Positions 29,857 to 39,412 of a stretch of DNA of 64,000 bases are shown here, piece after piece; positions within the stretch are counted from its first letter, which is position 1; every line of letters begins with the position of its first letter. The DNA is from a virus. Under the pieces are notes generated by a model. The model saw only the letters and a program-made list of their open reading frames with translations. It searched no databases and was not told the DNA's origin. The DNA lies in IMG/VR virus record IMGVR_UViG_3300035661_000009, positions 96,016-160,015 of that record, one strand, 5' to 3'. The position numbers were made by a program, and so were the translations under genes.

Positions 29857-30897
29857 TTAATCCCCGTGGGTGTGTTTAGTGCTTAGATATGTAGAGGCTT
29901 GGGCTTCAAAGTTGGCTAAATCCACACCCATTTTGGTTACTGCCGTTATAGCTTGGGTTAATGAATAAGCCATAACTCCAAAACCGGGCAATGCTAATAC
30001 TCCACCCAGCATAGGTGCTGCATTAGCTGCAGCGGCTACTCCTAAGGCTATTGTAGCTTGTGTAAGCGCCGCCGTAAGGTTGGCTATGTCGGTAGACAGG
30101 TTGGTATGTAACGTTTGTTGCTGATTCCTGAAATTAGTGCCATTAAGCCAAGCTTGTTGACTAGCCGCGTCAGGATTGACTTTCATGCCGTTAGCTGTAG
30201 TTATTTTGAGATTAGCATCTGTCTTAAACTCAGTATTATTCTTACTATACGTCTTTATGTTTTGATCTTTCTTACTTATTTTAAAAAAGGCATTGTCTGT
30301 GGCCGAGTCGTCTAAACTACCTATATAGCCAAGGATGTGCTCACCATTAATGGTCTGTTGATAAGTAGCGTCTTGGTGTTTCTCAGAATCAGCGACAGAT
30401 CCGTCTGCGTTAGTCTTTCCTCTGCGGGTTAGCTGGAATTCGCCATCTTCGTTAATAAAGACATTCATTCCGTTATATTCAAAATCTAAAAAGATAGAAT
30501 TCCCGTACGTTTCTTCTGTACCAGCATATGAATGGGGAATACCGCCTATAATATATGCTTCTCTAGAATTACCATTAACACACATAACTAAAACTTCACT
30601 ATTAAGTCTTAAAAATGATTTTGGATTAGGGTCGATTCTGGGTATCCAGTTAATTCTATCCGCCACTCCACCAAATAAAGTGGTCGTTTTTACTCTATAA
30701 TATGGAGTGTGAGCTTCGGCACCGCCATCGCAATATCCGACTAAAACATCATATGTCATTGTCTTATATTGTTCATCTGGAGGATAAATATTAATAATTT
30801 TACCTAATCTAAGTCTAGAGTCATTTAGAGAGAGTTCATACGAACTAGCCTGCAATTGAGCGATATCGCCTAAATAAGATGGAAAGATTTCGCTCAT
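29857..30897 (-). CDS. baseplate spike/hub protein (gp5-OB type)
   Basis: This 346-residue protein has an N-terminal beta-barrel section (residues about 28-120, with VLVGYCDGG and LNSEVLVMC) like the OB-fold of phage spike proteins. It continues with GEFQLTRRGK and repeating beta elements, a small-residue helix near 265-320, and an HTHGD end. The terminal His-x-His could bind a metal at the needle tip, as in other spikes. It lies next to the hub gene. Confidence 0.72.
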   Translation of the reverse strand: MSEIFPSYLGDIAQLQASSYELSLNDSRLRLGKIINIYPPDEQYKTMTYDVLVGYCDGGAEAHTPYYRVKTTTLFGGVADRINWIPRIDPNPKSFLRLNSEVLVMCVNGNSREAYIIGGIPHSYAGTEETYGNSIFLDFEYNGMNVFINEDGEFQLTRRGKTNADGSVADSEKHQDATYQQTINGEHILGYIGSLDDSATDNAFFKISKKDQNIKTYSKNNTEFKTDANLKITTANGMKVNPDAASQQAWLNGTNFRNQQQTLHTNLSTDIANLTAALTQATIALGVAAAANAAPMLGGVLALPGFGVMAYSLTQAITAVTKMGVDLANFEAQASTYLSTKHTHGD

Positions 30898-30898
30898 A

Positions 30899-32752
30899 TT
30901 ACTCCCTTTCTACCGTAATTGAATCCATATGCTTATTTTTTGGATTATTTATGTAATATACGTGGGCACCCTCTGGATTATTTTCAGACTCACTAAGTAC
31001 AATGCCATTCGTCAAGGTCAATTGAATAGAAGACGACTTCAATCCAGAACCATTTATATTCCCCGTCATATTAACTGATTCAATATGAAAAAGAAGATCG
31101 CTAATTACACAGTTATCCCCAATTGCTATAGGATCTGAAAATCCAACTACAGTGACCGTTCCAGTAAGTTTTAAATGATTCATCCCATTTATATCTAACC
31201 AAAACTTATTATAAAAAGACGTTCTTGCTGTAATTTCTCCATTTATAGATCCTGTAAAAGCTGCTGAAATATTTTTAACGACGCCTTGAACGCCACTTCT
31301 TTTAATATCAACAGTATCGTGCAATGGGGTCAATGAATTTCTTATGTCATGAGGATCTATCCCTTGTCTAATCGGGAGTAAATAAGTAAAGTTCATTTTA
31401 GCGCCGTTAGATTTTGTAAATGAAAATGAATTAATCATTGCATCATCTATTTCCCAGCGAGGAAGATCTAAATATTTAGTTATATTAAAATTATCATTAA
31501 AATCGAACTTAATATCATTTTTTGGCGCAGTAGTTTTAGCTTGCTTAATTTCTCTTTTAATTACATTATTAGCATTTTTCTCTTGTGGAGTATTTGCCGC
31601 CCCTGCTGCCTGGCTTTTTAATTTGGCCAATACGGGAACTATTTTGGGAGTTGAAAGTGGAACTCTTCTTACGGTCAGTGACGGATATATAAGATCGTCA
31701 GAAGACACTCTCATTGAGGTGAACATTTCATTTATTGGAGAATTCAAATATCCTTGCAGGATCCCCATAACTTCTTGCATAGCCCAATAGGTAGGCTGGA
31801 CTACAATTGGATCGTTTAGTCTTTTGGTACAATTATTTATTATAAATCCAGTGTCTTTAAATAAATTATTTTCCGTATCTATTTCAGGAGCGTAGTCAAT
31901 AAACTCTTGGACGCCTACGGTTACGTTTAAAATGTTTGCGTAAGTCTGGCCGCCACCTGAAGTAGAGTCTCTCCTAAATAGTGTATTGATTGTATCGGGA
32001 ATAAAATATGCCTCATTTGGAGACATACTAACTGAAGTGTTTTGATTGCCAAATTTGGCTTTCTGGCTAGGTCCGTATCCCAAAAGCATTGTCAATGTAA
32101 GAGGAATCGCAAACTGAGTTGGCATTATACTAGTGATGGCCCCTTTGGTAGCGCCAGTTAAATTATTAAAATCCATCCAATAGTCAACTGGACCATTTTT
32201 AAGATTTTGAATATAAGGGTCGAAGAAAATCATTGCCCCCAGCTCTGAAAAGCTAGTACAACCAACGTTCATGGTCATGTTCTTGATACCTCCCGCACCT
32301 ACTTGCACAGAAGAAGTGACGGTGTTTACACGACCTAGAAATTTCAATCCTAAATCTTTATGGTTAAGTTTTTTATTTCCAACATTAAAGGTCTGATTTT
32401 TAAGTGCCTCTTTAACATTTAAATAATTAGTTTTATTATCAAAATACCAAAAACATACCCAGTCGCCAGGATTTATTTCAGATAGATAATTTATTTTACC
32501 TACAAGTAAATTTAAATTTAAATCTCCAGTCTTAGATCCTTTTGAAGACCTACATGTCCATGATACACAATCGTCATCTATTATTAAAGGATCTCCATCT
32601 TCTTCGACAGGATCTTTAATATTATCTATAGATTGCTGGGTGTCAAAATCTAAAGTAATTTTATCTTTAAACTTGACTACATAAGCAATCCAGTAGGGGG
32701 AGATTTGATGGGCGTCTCCGGAATTTGGAGATATTTTATTATTCTTTTTCAT
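30899..32752 (-). CDS. baseplate hub-like protein, 617 aa
   Basis: A large beta-rich protein with many Asn, Ser and Thr, located directly after the tape measure and before the spike, the usual position of the tail hub. It contains GDWVCFWYFDN near residue 97 and FLGRVNTVTSSV near 140, as in hub proteins that close the tube. It overlaps the tape-measure gene by one base. Confidence 0.68.
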   Translation of the reverse strand: MKKNNKISPNSGDAHQISPYWIAYVVKFKDKITLDFDTQQSIDNIKDPVEEDGDPLIIDDDCVSWTCRSSKGSKTGDLNLNLLVGKINYLSEINPGDWVCFWYFDNKTNYLNVKEALKNQTFNVGNKKLNHKDLGLKFLGRVNTVTSSVQVGAGGIKNMTMNVGCTSFSELGAMIFFDPYIQNLKNGPVDYWMDFNNLTGATKGAITSIMPTQFAIPLTLTMLLGYGPSQKAKFGNQNTSVSMSPNEAYFIPDTINTLFRRDSTSGGGQTYANILNVTVGVQEFIDYAPEIDTENNLFKDTGFIINNCTKRLNDPIVVQPTYWAMQEVMGILQGYLNSPINEMFTSMRVSSDDLIYPSLTVRRVPLSTPKIVPVLAKLKSQAAGAANTPQEKNANNVIKREIKQAKTTAPKNDIKFDFNDNFNITKYLDLPRWEIDDAMINSFSFTKSNGAKMNFTYLLPIRQGIDPHDIRNSLTPLHDTVDIKRSGVQGVVKNISAAFTGSINGEITARTSFYNKFWLDINGMNHLKLTGTVTVVGFSDPIAIGDNCVISDLLFHIESVNMTGNINGSGLKSSSIQLTLTNGIVLSESENNPEGAHVYYINNPKNKHMDSITVERE

Positions 32753-35262
32753 TATTTCTTTTTTAAGCCAGTTATAGGATTATTTTGTCTTTCGGAAATA
32801 GCCTTCCTAACTTCAGCAACTCTTTCCGGAGGAGAATGATTCATTTCTAGAACTAATATTTGTAGCTCTTGAACTAACCCAATAGCATCATCCCATAATT
32901 TATTATCACTTCCTTGGACAGTCTTCCAAAAAGCACTTGCGTCTCTAAAAGCAGAGGTAATTTCAGGTTTACTCATCGCTTCTACTAGGCCCTGCATAGT
33001 TATTGCTGCCGTTCCGGCTGCTGCGCCTGAAGAATGTTGCTGTAATCCAGAGACTGTTTTTGAAGCGGAAGCCATACTTTCGATCGATCCGTCGTAGCTA
33101 CCAAGCGCTTCGATTGCCTTAGTTCCTTCTACTTGATTCATTCCCTTAAACGACTGATCTCTTTGTCTAAGAATTCCGGCCATTAAAGCAGGATTCGATT
33201 TCATGGCCCCACGCCAACCGCCGCTAGCATATGCAGCACCGAGATTTTGATCGCTACCTGCCGCTTCCTGGGCCATGCGATCCATGTCGCCTTCAAATTC
33301 TTGTTTTCTTTGTGCGTCAGTGACGCCAAATGACCGTAACTCATCGGAATTACCAAGAAGGTCCGTAAGTGAAGCGTTGCTCAAGGCCTTAGTCTTATAG
33401 AAGCTAGCATCGTCACCTAAATTATTTCTTGTTTGCGAAAAATTAACCGCTTGCAAAAAAGGGTCGCCGCCCAAGCCTTCAGACAAGGCGTTTAATCCTT
33501 TTGATCTTTGCTCTATATCAGCTTTAATGCCACCTCCATTTCCAAGTAAATTAGCTAATGCGGATACTCCAGCTTCAGTAAATCCTCCGCTCGGACCCAT
33601 CATGGCTTGACCAATTGAAGAAGCAATACTTTCTCTAGTTTCTACGTCAAATCCCGACTTAACGCCAGCGGCTACGGCTAAAGTTAGCATTCTTTGAGCT
33701 TTTTCTTGTCTGTCTGCTCCGTTTCCTGACATTAAACCTGACGCATTGCCCATAAACTCGCCAGTCATTTGTCTATCAAATCCATACTTCTGAAATTCTA
33801 ATGAGCGTTCGTACAATCCGCGTTGTTTGTAAGAAACTCCTCCTCCTCCACCACTTTTAGGCGTAGCGATAGCTTCAGGTAATCCATTTCCTTCATGAAT
33901 CCCATAATGATGGCCAATATCATCCGACATAGGTATATGGGTTCCAGGTATTAGATCTCCACTTAGCCATCCCTTTTCGGTTTTACTTAAAGGGTGGTTT
34001 GTTAAAAAACCTCCCGTTTTTGGAGCCGCAGCTTTTTGATCCGCAGCTATTTTAGCCGCCGAACCTCCAGATCTATTTTGAATACCCATTGCCATGTTAG
34101 AGCCGTATTTATTACTCAACCCTGAAGCGAATTCTAAGCTTTCACTTAAAGACATGCCCTGTGCGGCACCGGCCCACCCAGCTTGCATAGCTTTACCGCC
34201 AGTACGTCTATCTGCTGCTAATAATGCGGGGGCATATTGCTGTAAATGTTGCATCAAGGGTGCTAAAGTTGGATCTACCTCTGTTTGGTAATTCCTAATA
34301 CCAGACTCAAGATTTCCGGTCTGCATAGCCTCTTTGCCGCCCTGAAGACTAAAATTGGCAGTATTTATTCCGGCAGTTAGTCCAGCACCAATAACTCCAG
34401 TGCCAGCGCCTGCAGCGCCTGCGTTAGCTAATCCAGTTCCGGCAGAAGCGGCAATGCTACTGGCATTCCCAAGAAAATTAGCGGCGGTTAATCCTGCCGT
34501 TCCACCAAACGTATTATCAAGAGTGCCGTTAATCCCACCTCTTAATGATGGAAAATCCGCAAGATTCCGAGGTCTGTCTGGATGTAGTCTAGCTGTTTCG
34601 TAAGCTAAAACATCACTAAAATCACCTCCAAGCATTCTGGATGTAATTCCCCCTCTATATCCTCTTACTTTAGCTAAATTACCATACGTAGCCAGACCTG
34701 CCGTTCCAGCATATTGAGCAGCTTCAGCGCCCACCCCCATTATTTGAGATGCTTGAGTATATCTATAAGCTGCCGCCGAAGTTTGTCCCATGTGAGATAC
34801 TTGGGCTTGGTGTTGGGCTTGAGGGGTTGCTGGAGCCGAAACGAAACCACCATTAGGGAGTGGGAGCAACATCACGTTGCCATTTATAGCACCGCCCCCG
34901 TTGCCACCACCACCACCACCACCTCCGCCGCCACCACCACGACCGCCACTTGCTCCACTTAATCGCTTGCTACTTGCAGCTACGGCAGATATGCTACTTG
35001 CCATGCTTTGGAGGGCGGCGGCCTGTGATTTAGCTTCAGCCCCAACAGATTTTAATGCTGCAATAAACGACCTATTCCCTTGAACCACCTCTTTCATACT
35101 GGCGGCAATAGCTTTGAAATTATCAGCAAACTTCTTCAAAGCACCTTGATTTTGGTTAATCAAAGCTTCGAGTTGTTTAAACTGATCTTTAGCTTTCTTA
35201 ATGTCGGCGCTTAATTGCCCTGCGCTGCCACCAATTCCACCGGGGTTTTTGGGAGTTGCCAT
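32752..35262 (-). CDS. tail tape measure protein
   Basis: An 836-residue protein, Ala/Gly/Ser-rich. It has an N-terminal coiled coil (residues about 15-95), then a poly-glycine run (about residues 105-125), and long small-residue helices. It has the usual place between the chaperone-like genes and the hub. At about 0.15 nm per residue it would fit a tail near 125 nm. No lysozyme or peptidase domain is seen. Confidence 0.82.
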   Translation of the reverse strand: MATPKNPGGIGGSAGQLSADIKKAKDQFKQLEALINQNQGALKKFADNFKAIAASMKEVVQGNRSFIAALKSVGAEAKSQAAALQSMASSISAVAASSKRLSGASGGRGGGGGGGGGGGGNGGGAINGNVMLLPLPNGGFVSAPATPQAQHQAQVSHMGQTSAAAYRYTQASQIMGVGAEAAQYAGTAGLATYGNLAKVRGYRGGITSRMLGGDFSDVLAYETARLHPDRPRNLADFPSLRGGINGTLDNTFGGTAGLTAANFLGNASSIAASAGTGLANAGAAGAGTGVIGAGLTAGINTANFSLQGGKEAMQTGNLESGIRNYQTEVDPTLAPLMQHLQQYAPALLAADRRTGGKAMQAGWAGAAQGMSLSESLEFASGLSNKYGSNMAMGIQNRSGGSAAKIAADQKAAAPKTGGFLTNHPLSKTEKGWLSGDLIPGTHIPMSDDIGHHYGIHEGNGLPEAIATPKSGGGGGVSYKQRGLYERSLEFQKYGFDRQMTGEFMGNASGLMSGNGADRQEKAQRMLTLAVAAGVKSGFDVETRESIASSIGQAMMGPSGGFTEAGVSALANLLGNGGGIKADIEQRSKGLNALSEGLGGDPFLQAVNFSQTRNNLGDDASFYKTKALSNASLTDLLGNSDELRSFGVTDAQRKQEFEGDMDRMAQEAAGSDQNLGAAYASGGWRGAMKSNPALMAGILRQRDQSFKGMNQVEGTKAIEALGSYDGSIESMASASKTVSGLQQHSSGAAAGTAAITMQGLVEAMSKPEITSAFRDASAFWKTVQGSDNKLWDDAIGLVQELQILVLEMNHSPPERVAEVRKAISERQNNPITGLKKK

Positions 35263-35269
35263 ATATTAT

Positions 35270-35275
35270 AAGATT
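35270..35275 (-). promoter_or_regulatory. late AATCTT motif before tape measure
   Basis: The leftward strand reads GCAATCTTATAATATATGG, with the tape-measure ATG inside TATATGG. Confidence 0.55.
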
Positions 35276-35285
35276 GCTTTTTGCA

Positions 35286-35771
35286 TTAATCGGGGAAATC
35301 GTCAACAAACTCGACCTTTACTTCTTCGGGTAAGTCTTTTGGAAGCGCTTCAGGCTGAGATTTAAGAGGCTTATTGGGAGGTGGGATTAATGGAGCTTTC
35401 TTTTCTTTAGAATTAGCTGCCTTTAAAGCCTTATTCTTAGCTAATATGTCTTGTAATGACAATCCTTCTTTAACCTCTTGTTCTAGGTCGGATAGGCTAT
35501 CGTCTTCTTCCTTAAGTCTCTTCTCACGTTCTTCTGGAGTTTCTAGGAGGAAAATGATCTGGTTATGCTGCTCTTCGGGCTCCATATCTTCATAATAAGC
35601 TTCGAAGTAGTGTTGGTAAATGTAGTCTTTGGGTAGATTTTCGACTTCGTGAAGTGGAGTATGAAATTTGACACTATACCAACGACATAGCTTTCGCATA
35701 TAGGCTTGATAATCTGGATCTAATACAGAAAGCAAGGCGGCTTTCTGTATTTCATTTAGATAATCAGCCAT
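35286..35771 (-). CDS. probable tail assembly chaperone, second gene
   Basis: This 161-residue protein has an acidic helical first half (YYEDMEPEEQHNQIIFLLETPEEREKRL near residues 57-84, written in parts) and a Pro/Lys-rich C-terminal tail. It lies between the first chaperone-like gene and the tape measure, as in many tailed phages. The upstream frame is in the -1 register and is open across the junction. No strong slippery site is seen, so separate translation is assumed. Confidence 0.6.
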   Translation of the reverse strand: MADYLNEIQKAALLSVLDPDYQAYMRKLCRWYSVKFHTPLHEVENLPKDYIYQHYFEAYYEDMEPEEQHNQIIFLLETPEEREKRLKEEDDSLSDLEQEVKEGLSLQDILAKNKALKAANSKEKKAPLIPPPNKPLKSQPEALPKDLPEEVKVEFVDDFPD

Positions 35772-35776
35772 AAAGC

Positions 35777-36190
35777 TTATTGATTCTTTACAACTTCCTG
35801 CTTTTCGGCCATTTCCTTCAACCTAGCTTCTGCTGCTTTGCCTTTGTCTTGAACTTCCTTAATGGCAGCTAGACGAATCTTAATAGTTTCTGACCAAACT
35901 TCTGAAATTACGTTATCATCTACAAGGTCTATGCCAAAGCCCGCTTCTTTCCACCAAGCAGGAACTTCAGCTAAACAGACATAAAGATCTGCGAACACCT
36001 CAGCCTTGTCTTTTGCGTTTTGCGACGCTGAATCGGGGTTTTCGCCCAATAATTCCCGATACTTACGATCTCTTGCTAATTCTTGACGGTGAGATAGTCT
36101 ACGAAGACACTTAAATGACCCCATATAGGTTTCGCCCGACTTATCACCATTTACTGACACTCTAAACTCTGTTGTTTCTAGGAGATTCAT
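35777..36190 (-). CDS. probable tail assembly chaperone, first gene
   Basis: A 137-residue alpha/beta protein with a basic RRLSHRQELARDRKYREL helix near residues 29-46 and a Lys/Glu-rich tail. Its position before the tape measure suggests a tail assembly chaperone. Ribosome binding site AAGGAT. The gene is read away from the opposing promoter at 36239-36267. Confidence 0.6.
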   Translation of the reverse strand: MNLLETTEFRVSVNGDKSGETYMGSFKCLRRLSHRQELARDRKYRELLGENPDSASQNAKDKAEVFADLYVCLAEVPAWWKEAGFGIDLVDDNVISEVWSETIKIRLAAIKEVQDKGKAAEARLKEMAEKQEVVKNQ

Positions 36191-36238
36191 GTTTTATCCT
36201 TATTTCTTCTTCAAACCAAGCCAATCAGCCATCGGTCC

Positions 36239-36267
36239 TTGACGTACCAATCTTCTAGTGGTATTAT
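36239..36267 (+). promoter_or_regulatory. promoter TTGACG-17-TATTAT (rightward)
   Basis: TTGACG is at 36239-36244 and TATTAT at 36262-36267, with a TG before the -10. It is a complete sigma70-like promoter facing the late operon, placed to drive the small gene at 36327. Confidence 0.78.
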
Positions 36268-36326
36268 AGCATAGCCAGCATAACCAGCAGGCTTTATCAA
36301 GCTACATCAAGGAACCGCAATACATA

Positions 36327-36518
36327 ATGTATACAACAATAGGACCGAATGGAAAGGGTTGTAAACACGAGCATGAAACGTTTGACGAAGCTCAGGAGTG
36401 TTTACATGATTTTCTAGAAACATGCCGAAAGGCCAATAAAGTGGCCAATCGGGTAGTTGTTGAATGTAATTCGTTAGAAGAATTAGAAGACGAATTGGAC
36501 CAAATGGCTATATACTAA
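36327..36518 (+). CDS. small acidic protein on opposite strand, 63 aa
   Basis: A 63-residue product with GPNGKGCKHEHETFDEAQECLHDFLETC in its first half (given in parts: Cys/His cluster, then an amphipathic helix) and a very acidic C terminus (SLEELEDELDQ). The product has its own promoter and lies between two leftward late genes, with its stop one base before the ClpP-like gene's stop. It is probably an early-expressed factor placed inside the late block. Confidence 0.72.
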   Translation: MYTTIGPNGKGCKHEHETFDEAQECLHDFLETCRKANKVANRVVVECNSLEELEDELDQMAIY

Positions 36519-37187
36519 CTAGCGCTGTAATTGCTTTAGTAGCTCTTCCAACGGATTGACTACTCGGATTACGGTTTCGGGCGGCAACTTTTCTACCTCT
36601 ACTGTCCCGTCTATTAATCCATCTTCTTTTGCTTCTTCCCATCCAAAGAACCAATCTTTATTGTCTATTTTCTCTAAAAACTGTTCTTTGGTAAGTTTAC
36701 TTCGCTTACATACTTGCTCGGCCATTGTTAGTTTAATGACGTTAAGAAACTTGGCTGTGCTTTCAAGATCTTGCTCCTTCCCCTCGCCTTGTGAGCTTGG
36801 GCCATGAGCCATTAAGACTGTACGTTTAGTAGTTAAACGAAAGTCACAATATTGAAGAAGAACGAAGCCCATTGACATTGTTTTAATGTCAGCGACACAA
36901 GTAACTGGCGATCCGTAGGTTTCAATAGCTCTGACTAATTCCATTCCATCAAAAACTGAACCACCGGGGCTATCTATCCTTAACCAAAGATTGGTATTAC
37001 CTGATTCCTTTAGCTCTTGTATCTTAGCTATATATGCTTTTACGTTGCTCGGTGTGATCTCAGCAATTTGGAGCATAACTGGGGCAGAAATAACTGGAAT
37101 TGGCGCTGGTTCTCCCACTGGTTGTGCAATAGTGCAGGCGGCGACTACGACGATAAAAGCGATAGAAAGTCTCATTAAATTACCCAT
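36519..37187 (-). CDS. exported ClpP-like serine protease, lipoprotein signal
   Basis: The start is set at the ATG at 37187, which follows the AATCTC motif as in neighbouring genes, giving 222 residues. Residues about 5-18 form a signal peptide with lipobox VVAAC (Cys18). The rest is a ClpP/SppA/crotonase-type fold: DSPGGSVFDG near residues 72-81, MSMG with the nucleophile Ser105, and MAHGPSS with His128. Phage ClpP-like proteases usually mature the prohead in the cytoplasm. A secretion signal on one, within the tail genes, is unusual and suggests an envelope target. Confidence 0.8.
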   Translation of the reverse strand: MGNLMRLSIAFIVVVAACTIAQPVGEPAPIPVISAPVMLQIAEITPSNVKAYIAKIQELKESGNTNLWLRIDSPGGSVFDGMELVRAIETYGSPVTCVADIKTMSMGFVLLQYCDFRLTTKRTVLMAHGPSSQGEGKEQDLESTAKFLNVIKLTMAEQVCKRSKLTKEQFLEKIDNKDWFFGWEEAKEDGLIDGTVEVEKLPPETVIRVVNPLEELLKQLQR

Positions 37188-37193
37188 ATATTT

Positions 37194-37199
37194 GAGATT
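37194..37199 (-). promoter_or_regulatory. late motif variant AATCTC before 37187 gene
   Basis: The leftward strand reads ACCAATCTCAAATATATGG, with ATG inside TATATGG. It is a one-base variant of the late AATCTT motif. Confidence 0.5.
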
Positions 37200-37236
37200 G
37201 GTACTCAAACGGGTAAAATCATCATTTTAGTTATTT

Positions 37237-38637
37237 TTATTGATAAACTACAGTACCCCAGACATTTGGAGTAGAAGGTAGGGCCGTAGGGGAGGCTGCT
37301 CTTAAGGCAGCTATTGTGGTCACTGCACCATCTATAGTTATTTCATTAGTGGCCTGTAATGTAGCTGTTGATAGAATCTTCACTCTGCCGCCTCTTGATA
37401 CAACTACATAATTAGTGTTACCACTTTCTGTAATAGGAAAACCATTTTGAGCTCCAATGTTTGCATAGAAATTTGGAGCAGCAGACGAGATTACAGTAGT
37501 GCAGTTGATACATGCGTGAGATATTAGTGCGACTCTCACTGCGTTGGGAGCGGCAGTGCCAGCGGCACTTTCTATATTGCTTATTACTGTGCCCCAGCCT
37601 TCAAATAAAATCGAACTGCAAAGAATAGACCCTAACGACAATCCCAACGCGGTTCCAGTTCCAGTATTCTTTTGCCAAACGTAGCTTTCAGCTATGTTGA
37701 ATGCTATTGGAACGCTATTGGCTGGATTACTAAATACGGCTGCCGTTCCACTTGAAATAAGAGCCATTCTAGACATCGCTAATGTCCCCGAATTCATTGA
37801 AAATGAAGAATTAGTGGATGAATTTATCGTCATTTCTCTTAAGGTGACTATACTATTGTTAGATCTAAGTAATACACCTATTTGAGCGGTACTTACAGTA
37901 ATTGAAAAATTCTGAATAAGTATGCCAGAAGCGGAGAATGGAGATTCATTTCCTATAACCATTCCGCTGGTGGTTCCAGCAGAAAAGGTAGGAATGTTTG
38001 CATTGCAAGTAACAATACTGACATTATCTAATATTTGATATTGATTACTGGGGAACCCAGAAAAACTAGTAAGAGTAGGGCAGGTTATTGTAGTTGCTGT
38101 ATTACTAATTATCGGATAATTTACGCCACTGCCTACAAACGTTACAAACTTTCCTTTAAGATCGTTTACTGTCCACGATTGAGTAGTATCTGTGAATGTC
38201 CCTGAAGCCCCTTTTGAAGTGGCTGTTCCTTGATTACTTCCAGTAGTTACGGTAGATAAAGCCGTTGTGCCTTGGATCTTAATTCCTGGAGTTCCAAGAA
38301 CGTTGGTTTTAGAATAACTTACTTGATGGCCACCTAAAAAGAATCCATCATAGGTGCCCGCAGCAACATTTATTGTAACTAATTCACGAATTTCATAGTT
38401 AAGTAGGCTATCAAGGGCCGCTTGAATAGTCTTATAAGCAAAATCTTGTGTTCTTCCATTAAAAGAGTCATCTCCCTTAACAGAATCTACGAATATTACT
38501 AAGGGGGCGTCTATAATAAGATTTAAAGCGGACGATAAATCAATATCAGGATCTAATAATTTATTTTGACGAAGCATCGTGCGAAACGCAATATCGATAG
38601 CATTTTTCTTTTCATCATTAATTGCTTTTCTAGCCAT
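37237..38637 (-). CDS. tailspike/fibre with beta-helix-like region
   Basis: This 466-residue protein has VDSVKGDDSFNGRTQDF followed by YKTIQAALDSL near residues 51-77, the usual entry into right-handed beta-helix tailspikes (GxD ... pFkTIqaAl). It then has long Thr/Ser/Asn-rich repeats of short strands. No catalytic pair for glycan cleavage can be identified. It should bind, and perhaps cut, host surface glycan. It overlaps the upstream gene by one base. Confidence 0.72.
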   Translation of the reverse strand: MARKAINDEKKNAIDIAFRTMLRQNKLLDPDIDLSSALNLIIDAPLVIFVDSVKGDDSFNGRTQDFAYKTIQAALDSLLNYEIRELVTINVAAGTYDGFFLGGHQVSYSKTNVLGTPGIKIQGTTALSTVTTGSNQGTATSKGASGTFTDTTQSWTVNDLKGKFVTFVGSGVNYPIISNTATTITCPTLTSFSGFPSNQYQILDNVSIVTCNANIPTFSAGTTSGMVIGNESPFSASGILIQNFSITVSTAQIGVLLRSNNSIVTLREMTINSSTNSSFSMNSGTLAMSRMALISSGTAAVFSNPANSVPIAFNIAESYVWQKNTGTGTALGLSLGSILCSSILFEGWGTVISNIESAAGTAAPNAVRVALISHACINCTTVISSAAPNFYANIGAQNGFPITESGNTNYVVVSRGGRVKILSTATLQATNEITIDGAVTTIAALRAASPTALPSTPNVWGTVVYQ

Positions 38638-39017
38638 TAGAGTAATTTCCCTTGTTTAGGTTTTGATGCTATTGCTTTAATATGATCATCTAGTGGTTTC
38701 CACCACTTAAATTCAGCGTGTCTTGAAGACAAAGAGCCGTTAGGTGAGAATGGCTCGTTTGGAACCAATGGAGGTTTTTGATCTATTGGTTTATTGCGGC
38801 TTATTTGGCCAGCGGTTAAATCACTACCACGTTGATTAACACCTTCTGTGCTAATTCCCGGAGTATTGTTTATTTGCCACTTGCCTTCGCCTGCGGAGTT
38901 AAGTTCATTAATTACATCATGAGTAGTTGTAGCAAATGGTTCGTGCTGAGCTTTATTAAGATTCTTAAGCTCAATAGCAATTATGTTTAATATAGCTAAT
39001 GCTTGCTTATTATTCAC
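38637..39017 (-). CDS. orphan structural-region protein, 126 aa
   Basis: A helical N-terminal 35 residues (LAILNIIAIELKNLNKAQ), then a Pro/Gly/Asn-rich, probably disordered middle and a basic end. It lies between a tailspike and a coiled-coil membrane protein. Function unknown. Confidence 0.62.
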   Translation of the reverse strand: MNNKQALAILNIIAIELKNLNKAQHEPFATTTHDVINELNSAGEGKWQINNTPGISTEGVNQRGSDLTAGQISRNKPIDQKPPLVPNEPFSPNGSLSSRHAEFKWWKPLDDHIKAIASKPKQGKLL

Positions 39018-39019
39018 AA

Positions 39020-39400
39020 TTACATCCCTAAATGATTAACTAATCTTTCTGCTATGAAAGTTAATACACCGCCGCCACCGCCAATGACAATTGCGTAAAT
39101 CAGCTTTCTATGCCACTTAACCTTCTCTACCTCTGCGCGGTCACGTTTTTCTAACGCTACGACACGACCTTTAATCTTGCCTTGCTCGTCAACTACCTTG
39201 CTAGCAAATTCGGCCATAGATTTATTGGTTTCTTTAACCGAGTTGGTTAATTCGCCAATTTCTTCCTTAACTGATTCGAGGATGGTCGTCTGCTTACTCA
39301 TTTGTGTAGCTACCTCTACCCTTTCCCTTTCAAGGTGCTGGATACGATCTTCTTGATTTTCTAAAATTACGGTTAGCGGAAGCTTGGCTTGGTCTGACAT
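39020..39400 (-). CDS. coiled-coil protein with C-terminal TM (XhlA/holin-accessory-like)
   Basis: The start is set at the ATG at 39400, behind GAGAG; this gives 126 residues. A long coiled coil spans residues about 8-95, followed by a charged stretch and one transmembrane helix near 100-120 (LIYAIVIGGGGGVLTFIA). The layout is like hemolysin XhlA-type holin accessory proteins. It could also be a tail-attached membrane-piercing part. Confidence 0.65.
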   Translation of the reverse strand: MSDQAKLPLTVILENQEDRIQHLERERVEVATQMSKQTTILESVKEEIGELTNSVKETNKSMAEFASKVVDEQGKIKGRVVALEKRDRAEVEKVKWHRKLIYAIVIGGGGGVLTFIAERLVNHLGM

Positions 39401-39412
39401 AGTTTCTCTCAA

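Noticed and set aside
35765-35800. Programmed -1 frameshift joining the two tail chaperone-like genes
   Set aside because: The -1 frame is open over the junction, but no convincing slippery heptamer is seen and the second gene has its own ATG. Comparative data could revive this.
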